43,779 nucleotides of DNA from Streptomyces sp. E2N166. GTDB taxonomy: Bacteria; Actinomycetota; Actinomycetes; Streptomycetales; Streptomycetaceae. The position numbers and the translations under genes were made by a program. Location: assembly GCF_003671715.1 (NCBI RefSeq), contig NZ_RAIF01000025.1, positions 1 to 43,779 on the forward strand, in the 5' to 3' direction. Positions 35,668 to 43,779 of the stretch are shown here, piece by piece. Position 1 is the first letter of the stretch, and every line of letters begins with the position of its first letter. A model generated the notes under the pieces. It saw only the letters and a list, made by a program, of their open reading frames with translations, had not been told where the DNA came from and did not search any database.

Positions 35668-35920
35668 TCACGTCACTGCAGGACGGTCAGTGGTGCAGAC
35701 GCTGCAGTCGAGCGTGATGCTGTCGGAGCCGGTACTACGGTCCTGCCGAGGATGTGGGTGATGCGCTGGTCGATGCGGGCGTCGAGGGCAGTGGGGTCTG
35801 TCGGGAGCGGGTTGTCCACAGGCTGTGTGCGGGCGCACCTGACGTGCGACTTCGCTGTCGCGGAGGAGCATGGCGACGTTGAGGACGGCGCGGCGGGGGT
35901 ACAGCGCGAGAGAGCGCGAG
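35668..35920 (-). pseudogene. Degenerate small gene with two frame shifts
   Basis: On the minus strand coding character moves between frames. From ~35920 to ~35835 frame A reads LALYPRRAVLNVAMLLRDSE and on to ARQVR with high third-position G/C. From ~35830 to ~35745 frame B takes over, reading PTALDARIDQRITHILGRTV. From ~35740 to the TGA at 35668 frame A returns (SDSITLDCSVCTTD). One extra C near 35830 and a second indel near 35742 explain this. The PRRAVLNVAMLLRDSEVARQVR-type segment resembles part of a larger actinobacterial DNA-binding/antirepressor-like family (from memory). No intact start or Shine-Dalgarno site is visible. It contains one perfect DnaA box (35812-35820). Remnant or programmed double shift are both possible; decay is more likely. 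Confidence 0.55.
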
Positions 35921-35965
35921 CGGGACTGAATCCCACTGGCCCTGTTTCGCGGCGGCGCGTACGAC

Positions 35966-36001
35966 AGAGCCCCGGTCCCTCCGCTGAGGGGCCGGGGCTC
36001 T
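35966..36001 (-). terminator. Terminator of the pknB operon
   Basis: A stem of 15 bp including one G-T pair (35966-35980 with 35987-36001) with a 6-nt loop lies 28 bases after the kinase stop on the minus strand. Confidence 0.72.
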
Positions 36002-36028
36002 TGTCGTGCCGGGAGTTGCCGGGTTGCG

Positions 36029-38044
<2,016 letters not shown>

Positions 38045-38233
38045 GGTTACTACCAGCCCTCTCCGTCGGTCCCGACCGGCATGCTTGTACGGTCGGAGGC
38101 TGCCGTCCGGCCTACCGTACCCGGCTCGCTCCGGGTGACCTGGCCAAGCCCGATACCCGATACAGGACCGGTATCGCAACGTGCGCCTATGTGAAGGGGA
38201 CGTGACCGGAGTCACGTCCTGTTCAGTCCGTGG

Positions 38234-39706
38234 TCACTTCTTGCTCTCCAGAACGGCCTCCATCACGTCCTTCGCGATCGGCGCCGCGAGCCCGCCGCCG
38301 GAGATGTCGTCACGGACGGCGTTCTCGTCCTCGATCACCACGGCCACGGCGACGGGCGAGCCGCCGTCCTCGCCCTTGGCGTACGAGATGAACCAGGCGT
38401 AGGGGTTCTCCTTGTTGTCCACACCGTGCTGCGCCGTACCGGTCTTGCCGCCCACGGTGACGCCGTCGATCTGTGCGTTGGTTCCCGTGCCGTCCTCGAC
38501 GACGGTCTCCATCATGTCCTGGACGATCTGGGCGTGGTCCGCGGAGAGCGGCTCGCTCATCTCCTCGGGGTCCGTCTTCTCGATGGTGTCGAGGTTGGGG
38601 GCCTGGAGTTCGTCGACCATGTACGGCTTCATCAGGGTGCCGTTGTTGGCGATGGCCGAGGTGACCATGGCCATCTGCAGCGGGGTCGCGGCGGTGTTGA
38701 ACTGGCCGATGGAGGACAGTGCGACCTCCGAGGGCGCCATGTCGTCCGAGAAGACGGAGGCGCTGGAGCGCACGGGGACGAACTGCTCCTCGGTGAAGCC
38801 GAACTTCTCGGCCGTCTCGAGCATCTTGTCGTTGCCGAGGTCGGAGCCGACCTTGCCGAAGACGGTGTTGCAGGACACGCGGAGTGCCTCGCGGAGGGTG
38901 GCGTCCTCGCAGGGGAGGTCGCCCTCGTTGGGCAGCTCGGTGTCGGTGCCGGGCATCGTCCAGGGCAGGGGGGAGTCGGTCTTCTCGTCCGCCGAGTCGT
39001 ACAGGCCGTGCTCCAGGGCGGCGGCCGCGGTGAGCACCTTGAAGGTGGAGCCGGGCGGGTACACCGCGCGCAGGGCGCGGTTGAGCATCGGGTCGTCGGG
39101 GTTGTTCTTCTTCTGGAGCCTGTTCCAGGCCTCGCCGGCCGCCTCGTTGCTGCCGGCGATCGAGGTGGGGTCGTACGACGGGTACGAGGCCATCGAGAGG
39201 ATCTTGCCGGTGGACGGTTCGAGCGCCACGACGGCGCCCTTGGCGCCCTGCTTCTTCAGGCCGTCGTAGGCGGCCTTCTGGGCGGCGCTGTTCAGGGTGG
39301 TGACGACGTTGCCGCCCTCGCGCTTCTTGCCGGTGATCATGTCGAGGGCGTTGCGGAAGAAGAGCCGGTCGTCGTTGCCGGTGAGGATGCCGTCGTCGAT
39401 GGCCTCGAGCTGGGTGGCGCCGTAGGCCTGGGAGACGTAGCCGGTGACGGGCGCCCACATGGCGCCGTCCTCGTAGGTGCGCTTGTACTTGAAGTCGCCT
39501 TTGGTGGTGGCGTGGCCGGTGATGGCCTGGCCGTCGACGATGATGTCGCCGCGCGGGCTGGCGTACCGCTCGATGGCGACGCGCCGGTTGTGCTCGTCCT
39601 CCTTGAGCTCGTCCGCCTGGACGTACTGGAGCCAGTTGTCGCGGATGAGCAGGGTGAGGACGAGGAGGCCGCAGAAGATCGCGATTCGGCGCAGTGGCTT
39701 GTTCAC
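38234..39706 (-). CDS. pbpA: Penicillin-binding protein, PbpA-type transpeptidase
   Basis: This class B PBP crosslinks peptidoglycan and pairs with the SEDS polymerase encoded upstream. The 490-residue protein has a single N-terminal membrane helix (about 5-22), a dimerisation region and a transpeptidase domain with Ser220 (STFK), SCN (278-280) and KTGT (421-424). Its length suits mycobacterial/streptomycete PbpA. GTG 39706 overlaps the stop of rodA by four bases (GTGA), so expression is coupled one to one. In mycobacteria PbpA is controlled by the PknB pathway, consistent with its place here. Confidence 0.94.
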   Translation of the reverse strand: MNKPLRRIAIFCGLLVLTLLIRDNWLQYVQADELKEDEHNRRVAIERYASPRGDIIVDGQAITGHATTKGDFKYKRTYEDGAMWAPVTGYVSQAYGATQLEAIDDGILTGNDDRLFFRNALDMITGKKREGGNVVTTLNSAAQKAAYDGLKKQGAKGAVVALEPSTGKILSMASYPSYDPTSIAGSNEAAGEAWNRLQKKNNPDDPMLNRALRAVYPPGSTFKVLTAAAALEHGLYDSADEKTDSPLPWTMPGTDTELPNEGDLPCEDATLREALRVSCNTVFGKVGSDLGNDKMLETAEKFGFTEEQFVPVRSSASVFSDDMAPSEVALSSIGQFNTAATPLQMAMVTSAIANNGTLMKPYMVDELQAPNLDTIEKTDPEEMSEPLSADHAQIVQDMMETVVEDGTGTNAQIDGVTVGGKTGTAQHGVDNKENPYAWFISYAKGEDGGSPVAVAVVIEDENAVRDDISGGGLAAPIAKDVMEAVLESKK

Positions 39707-41139
39707 GGTCGGACCACCTGGGTCATCTCGGCGTCCGGATTGGCGGGAGCGGCGGGCGCCGGCCTGCGGGCGGTGTCGCTGATGCGCAGCAGGATGCCGA
39801 TCAGGGCCCAGTTGGCGATGACGGAGGAGCCTCCGTAGGCGAGGAAGGGCATCGTCATGCCGGTGAGCGGGATGAGGCCCATCACGCCGCCGGCGACGAC
39901 GAAGACCTGGAGGGCGAAGGCGCCGGAGAGGCCGATGGCGAGGAGCTTGCCGAACGGGTCGCGGGCGGCGAGGGCGGTGCGCACGCCGCGTTCCACGATC
40001 AACGCGTAGAGCAGGAGCAGGGCCATGAGGCCGGCCAGGCCGAGTTCCTCGCCGAAGGTGGCGAGGATGAAGTCGGAGTTGGCGGCGAACCGGATGAGCT
40101 CGGAGTGGCCCTGGCCCCAGCCGGTGCCGAGGGTGCCGCCGGAGCCGAAGGCCCACAGGGCCTGCATGGCCTGCTCGGAGTGGCCGACCTGGCCGGCGCG
40201 GGAGAGCGTGTACTCGCGCATCGGGTCGAGCCAGGCGTCGACGCGCTGCTGGATGTGCGGTTCGAAGCTGGCGACGCCGACGGCGCCGACGGCGGACATC
40301 AGCAGGCCGAAGACGATCCAGCTGGTCCGCTCGGTGGCGACGTACAGCATGATCACGAACATGCCGAAGAACAGCAGCGAGGTGCCGAGGTCGGTCTCGA
40401 AGACCAGGATGAGGATCGAGACCATCCAGACGACCAGGATGGGGCCGAGGTCGCGGCCGCGGGGCAGGTAGAGGCCCATGAAGCGGCGGCTGGCGAGTGC
40501 GAGCGCGTCGCGCTTCACCATCAGGTAGCCGGCGAAGAAGATCGCCAGGACGATCTTGGCGAACTCTCCGGGCTGGATGGAGAAGGAGCCGACCTGGATC
40601 CAGATCTTGGCGCCGTAGATGTTCTTGCCGAGGCCCGGCACCAGCGGGAGCAGCAGGAGGAGCAGCGCGGTGACCATGGAGATGTAGGTGTAGCGCTGCA
40701 GGACGCGGTGGTCCTTGAGGAAGATGAGCACGGCGACGAACAGGGCGATGCCCATCGCGGTGTACATCAGCTGGCGGGGCGCGGCGGTGCCGGCCTGCTG
40801 GATGCCCTGGAGGAGTTCGGACTGGTCGAGGCGCCAGATGGCGACGAGTCCCAGTCCGTTGAGCAGGGTGGCCAGCGGCAGCATCAGCGGGTCCGCGTAC
40901 GGCGCGAACTTGCGCACGACGAGGTGGCCGACGCCGGCCAGGAGGCCGAGGCCGAGGCCGTAGCTCAGCAGGCCGGCGGGCACCTCGTCGTTGATGGCCA
41001 GGCCCACGTTGGCGTAGGCGAAGACCGGGATGAGGACGGCGAACACGAGCAGGGCCAGCTCGGTGTTGCGCCGGCTCGGGGCGCCGATGGCGCCGATCGT
41101 GGACGTGTGGTGCGTCGGCGAGTTGGTAGAACTGCTCAT
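39703..41139 (-). CDS. rodA: SEDS-family peptidoglycan polymerase (RodA/FtsW)
   Basis: SEDS proteins polymerise glycan strands from lipid II. The 478-residue protein has about twelve membrane helices and the family signature regions IQPGEFAKI, ETDLGTSLLFFGMF, the catalytic-region Asp, and GMTMPFLAYGGSS near the end. A long cytoplasmic start (SSSTNSPTHHTSTIGAIGAPS) and a Pro/Ala-rich tail flank the core. Located between the phosphatase and pbpA genes it is the RodA/FtsW-like member of the pknB operon. Whether it acts in tip growth, septation or spore wall cannot be told from sequence. ATG 41139 is preceded by GAGAGG. Confidence 0.93.
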   Translation of the reverse strand: MSSSTNSPTHHTSTIGAIGAPSRRNTELALLVFAVLIPVFAYANVGLAINDEVPAGLLSYGLGLGLLAGVGHLVVRKFAPYADPLMLPLATLLNGLGLVAIWRLDQSELLQGIQQAGTAAPRQLMYTAMGIALFVAVLIFLKDHRVLQRYTYISMVTALLLLLLPLVPGLGKNIYGAKIWIQVGSFSIQPGEFAKIVLAIFFAGYLMVKRDALALASRRFMGLYLPRGRDLGPILVVWMVSILILVFETDLGTSLLFFGMFVIMLYVATERTSWIVFGLLMSAVGAVGVASFEPHIQQRVDAWLDPMREYTLSRAGQVGHSEQAMQALWAFGSGGTLGTGWGQGHSELIRFAANSDFILATFGEELGLAGLMALLLLYALIVERGVRTALAARDPFGKLLAIGLSGAFALQVFVVAGGVMGLIPLTGMTMPFLAYGGSSVIANWALIGILLRISDTARRPAPAAPANPDAEMTQVVRP

Positions 41140-41166
41140 CGTGTGACAGGGCCTCTCACGGCTTGC

Positions 41167-42717
41167 CTACTGCTTACCGCACAGCGAGACGACCTTCTGC
41201 TCTTCCTCCGAGAGGGTCGGTCCTGAGCCTGGAGTGGGTGCGGTCGTGGACGGGGACTCGGACGTTTCGGGTGCCTTCGGTGATCCCGAGGGGTTCGGGG
41301 TCGGTGAGGCCTTGGACGTGAAGGAGGCGGGTGTGGTTCCCGTGGTGCCTCCGGCCTCGCCCTCGCCCGTCTTCGCGTTCTTCTCGGTCTCCGCGGTGCG
41401 CCGGTCGGCCTGCTTCTTGCAGGCGGAGGCCTGCACCGCCAGTTCCTCGATCTTCGCCCGGGCGTCGGCCAGGTCGCTCTCGGGGATGGTGGCCTCGACC
41501 AGTTTCTGCTGGTAGGGCGGCAGGTACTTGAGTTCGATCTCGGGGTGATCCTTCTGGATCTTCGAGAGGGAGACCCAGGCGAGGTCCTGGCTGATGCCCC
41601 GGTACAGCGCGAGGTGGTCGTCGTTGGTGCCGACGTAGTACTGGGTCTGCGTCCAGCGCCAGCCGCCGTACGTGCCGCCGCCGATGACGGCGAGGGCGAG
41701 GGCGGTGTAGAGGGATCTCTTCAGCCACTTGCGGCTCTTGCGGGGCTTGGCGAAGTCGTCGGGGCCGTAGTCGTCGAAGCCGCCGGCCGGGATGTAGCCG
41801 GTGGTGTCGCCGCTGCCGGGCGGGCCGAACTCGCCGCCTCCGCCGCGCTGTCCGCCGCCCTGGCGGCCGAGTCCGGCGGCGCGGCCGGCGGGGGTCTGCA
41901 TGATGCCGTTGTCGCCGAACTGGGCCTGGTTCTCGGCGACGGCGCCGACCACGATCGGCGTGTCGGAGAGCTGGCCGGCGAGGGTGTCACCGGTGTCGAG
42001 GTCGAGGACGTCGGCGATGATGACGGTGATGTTGTCGGGGCCGCCGCCGCGCAGGGCGAGCTGGATCAGCTCCTGGACGGTCTCCTGGGGGCCCTGGTAG
42101 CTGGCGAGGGTGTCCTCCATCGTCTGGTGGGAGACGACGCCGGAGAGTCCGTCGGAGCAGATCAGGTAGCGGTCGCCGGCCCTGACCTCGCGGATGGACA
42201 GGTCGGGCTCGACGTGGTCGCCGCTGCCGAGCGCGCGCATCAGCAGGGAGCGCTGCGGGTGGGTGCCGGCCTCCTCCTCGGTGATGCGGCCCTCGTCGAC
42301 CAGGCGCTGCACCCAGGTGTGGTCCTGCGTGATCTGCGTGAGGACGCCGTCGCGCAGGAGGTAGGCGCGCGAGTCGCCGACGTGGACGAGGCCGAGGCGC
42401 TGGCCGGTCCAGAGCAGGGCGGTGAGGGTGGTGCCCATGCCTTCGAGGGCGGGGTCCTCCTCGACCATCTGCCGGAGCTGGTCGTTGGCGCGCTGCACGG
42501 CGGTGCCGAGGGAGGTGAGGATGTCGGAGCCGGGGACGTCGTCGTCGAGGGCGACGATGGTGGAGATCACCTCGGAGGAGGCGACCTCGCCGGCGGCCTG
42601 GCCGCCCATGCCGTCGGCGATGGCGAGCAGGCGGGGTCCGGCGTAGCCGGAGTCCTCGTTGCCCTCCCGGATCATGCCCTTGTGCGATCCGGCGGCGAAG
42701 CGCAGTGACAGACTCAT
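41167..42717 (-). CDS. pstP: PP2C-family protein phosphatase
   Basis: This is the presumed partner phosphatase of the PASTA kinase. The 516-residue protein has a PP2C domain (1-240) with metal-binding residues in REGNEDSGY (Asp22), ADGMGGQAAGE (Asp35), CSDGLSGVV (Asp189) and GGPDNITVI. A Gly-rich linker, one membrane helix (335-353), and an external region (FVG... DDHLALYRGISQDLAWVSLSK) with a Ser/Thr/Pro-rich C-terminus follow. Cysteines sit outside near ASACKK and the end (SLCGKQ). ATG 42717 has GAGG five bases upstream; a longer start at 42777 is not supported. It is preceded by fhaB (144-base gap) and followed by rodA after 27 bases. Confidence 0.94.
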   Translation of the reverse strand: MSLSLRFAAGSHKGMIREGNEDSGYAGPRLLAIADGMGGQAAGEVASSEVISTIVALDDDVPGSDILTSLGTAVQRANDQLRQMVEEDPALEGMGTTLTALLWTGQRLGLVHVGDSRAYLLRDGVLTQITQDHTWVQRLVDEGRITEEEAGTHPQRSLLMRALGSGDHVEPDLSIREVRAGDRYLICSDGLSGVVSHQTMEDTLASYQGPQETVQELIQLALRGGGPDNITVIIADVLDLDTGDTLAGQLSDTPIVVGAVAENQAQFGDNGIMQTPAGRAAGLGRQGGGQRGGGGEFGPPGSGDTTGYIPAGGFDDYGPDDFAKPRKSRKWLKRSLYTALALAVIGGGTYGGWRWTQTQYYVGTNDDHLALYRGISQDLAWVSLSKIQKDHPEIELKYLPPYQQKLVEATIPESDLADARAKIEELAVQASACKKQADRRTAETEKNAKTGEGEAGGTTGTTPASFTSKASPTPNPSGSPKAPETSESPSTTAPTPGSGPTLSEEEQKVVSLCGKQ

Positions 42718-42861
42718 GCGCACCTCGCCCGTCGGCTGCTCCGGGTACAGCCGGTCGTGTCGAGCCACACTGCCCACCCTCCGGTCGGGAGCGCGCCGGG
42801 GCCCGGGGTGCCGGCCGCCGCTGCGTGCTCGCTCCGCTCGCGCTCATTCATTGGTGTAGCA

Positions 42862-43380
42862 CTACTTCCGCAGCTCGATGACGGTCTTGCCGATGCGGAT
42901 CGGCGACCCCGGCCCGATCGGTGTGGGGGTCGTCAGCCGGGACCGGTCCAGGTAGGTGCCGTTGGTGGAGCCCAGGTCCTCGACGATCCACTGGCCGTTC
43001 TGGTCGGGGTAGATCCTGGCATGGCGGCTGGAGGCGTAGTCGTCGTCCAGCACGATCGTCGAGTCGTGTGCCCGGCCGAGCGTGATGGTCTGGCCCTGGA
43101 GGGCAACGGTGGTGCCGGTGAGGGTGCCCTCCGTCACGACCAGCTTGGTGGGAGCGCCGCGGCGTCCCCGGCCGCCGCTCTGTTGTTGGCGCTGCGGTGG
43201 AGGCGCCTGGCCCTGGCGCGCGGCGGCCTGCTGCGGTCGGGCGGCGTCGCGCCGCGCTCCGCGCTGGGTGACCCGCGTGCCGAACAGGTCGCTGCGGATG
43301 ACCTGCACGGCCACGATCACGAACAGCCACAATACGGCGAGAAAACCCAGCCGCATGACCGTGAGGGTCAGCTCTGACAT
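42862..43380 (-). CDS. fhaB: FHA-domain membrane protein, FhaB/FipA-like
   Basis: FHA domains bind phosphothreonine and so read the output of the kinase. The 172-residue protein has an N-terminal membrane helix (about 9-28), a basic/Gln-rich linker, and a C-terminal FHA domain with Arg103 (LGRAHD), Ser118-Arg119-His120 (SSRHARI) and Asn140 (LGSTNGTYLD). In mycobacteria the equivalent FipA/FhaB links phosphorylated division proteins. It begins ten bases before the end of fhaA as transcribed (stop at 43391, start 43380). Confidence 0.94.
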   Translation of the reverse strand: MSELTLTVMRLGFLAVLWLFVIVAVQVIRSDLFGTRVTQRGARRDAARPQQAAARQGQAPPPQRQQQSGGRGRRGAPTKLVVTEGTLTGTTVALQGQTITLGRAHDSTIVLDDDYASSRHARIYPDQNGQWIVEDLGSTNGTYLDRSRLTTPTPIGPGSPIRIGKTVIELRK

Positions 43381-43390
43381 TGCCCCCGGA

Positions 43391-43779
43391 TCACCCTTCG
43401 GCTTGCCTGTAGATAACGGTGGTGCTGCCCACGACGATCCGCGAGCCGTCGCGGAGCGTAGCGCGGGTGGTGTGCTGCCCGTCCACCACGATGCCGTTGG
43501 TGGACCCGAGATCCTGGATCGTCGAGGGCGTTCCGGTCCGGATCTCGCAGTGCCGGCGGGAGACGCCGGGGTCGTCGATCCGCACGTCGGCCTCGGTGCT
43601 GCGTCCGAGCACGAGCGTCGCGCGGGAGATCTGATGGCGGGTGCCGTTGATCTCGATCCAGTGGCGGGTGCGTCCGCCGGCCGCGGGTGCGGGCGGGGGC
43701 TGCTGGCCGCCCGCGGGCTGCGGGTAGCCGTATCCGCCGGGGCGTCCGCCGGGTGGCGGCGCGGCCGGCATGGGTGGGG
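43391..43779 (-). CDS. fhaA: FHA-domain protein FhaA (5' part outside the window)
   Basis: The 128 visible residues are a Pro/Gly-rich linker and a C-terminal FHA domain with LGRSTEADVRI (Arg), GVSRRHCEI (Ser, Arg, His) and LGSTNGIVVDG (Asn). FhaA proteins carry an N-terminal DUF3662 domain, which would lie beyond base 43779. The frame is open to the window end; an internal ATG at 43771 is not the true start. In mycobacteria FhaA binds phosphorylated MviN and the PknB juxtamembrane region. This is the first gene of the FHA-phosphatase-SEDS-PBP-kinase operon within the window. Confidence 0.92.
   Translation of the reverse strand, partial: PPMPAAPPPGGRPGGYGYPQPAGGQQPPPAPAAGGRTRHWIEINGTRHQISRATLVLGRSTEADVRIDDPGVSRRHCEIRTGTPSTIQDLGSTNGIVVDGQHTTRATLRDGSRIVVGSTTVIYRQAEG

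Noticed and set aside
35812-35820. Single perfect DnaA box in the gene remnant, and another inside pbpA (38415-38423)
   Set aside because: Isolated boxes in (former) coding DNA are explained by codons for Val-Asp-Asn; not enough to call a regulatory site.

Overview
The window is high-GC actinobacterial DNA and almost certainly comes from the core of a Streptomyces chromosome around the replication origin. The evidence is the order dnaA - oriC - dnaN - gnd - recF - dciA (DUF721) - gyrB - gyrA, the very strong G/C bias at third codon positions, frequent GTG starts, a long hydrophilic DnaA linker domain, a Streptomyces-type parS site, a pair of class E sortases, and the fhaA-fhaB-PP2C-rodA-pbpA-pknB locus with crgA nearby. 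The species cannot be read from the sequence alone.

Layout. 1-1685: 3' part of dnaA. 1686-2554: oriC, with about twenty DnaA-box-like 9-mers between 1802 and 2374. 2555-12484: replication, repair and topology genes, all on the plus strand and so co-directional with the fork leaving oriC: dnaN, gnd, recF, dciA, gyrB, gyrA and a DUF3566 membrane protein. 12585-12661: tRNA-Ile(GAT). 12.8-24.3 kb: a more accessory stretch with a 1363-residue HTH/nSTAND1-type ATPase/WD40 membrane protein, a 3Fe-4S-type ferredoxin, an FkbM-type methyltransferase, a family 2 glycosyltransferase, a small secreted DUF6344 protein, a 42-residue DLW-39 peptide, a secreted membrane-anchored protein, a Ser/Thr kinase and an HTH regulator. 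24448-24520: tRNA-Ala(TGC). 24.6-27.6 kb: a two-component system with a very short sensor loop, divergent from a VanJ-like membrane endonuclease/exonuclease/phosphatase protein. 28.0-31.5 kb: cis-prenyltransferase, a perfect parS, a DUF5324 protein, peptidyl-prolyl isomerase and a zinc-finger rhomboid protease.

31.7-43.8 kb is a cell-division and envelope block. crgA is divergent from a DUF881 protein, a 53-residue membrane peptide, a PabA/TrpG-type glutamine amidotransferase and two class E sortases. Facing them is the operon (transcribed right to left) fhaA-fhaB-PP2C-rodA/ftsW-pbpA-pknB. The PASTA kinase, its antagonist phosphatase, the phosphopeptide-binding FHA proteins and the SEDS/PBP synthase pair form a growth and division control unit.

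The most interesting non-genic signals are: (i) a second, compact cluster of DnaA boxes at 31483-31694, in a convergent intergenic region 29 kb from oriC, built around a hairpin; (ii) a parS site abutting a 20-bp perfect hairpin at 28833-28894; (iii) a small minus-strand gene remnant at 35668-35920 whose coding signal switches frame twice; (iv) a perfect 7-2-7 palindrome just upstream of the HTH regulator; (v) a repeat- and hairpin-rich gyrB leader. No insertion sequence, prophage or CRISPR array was seen.
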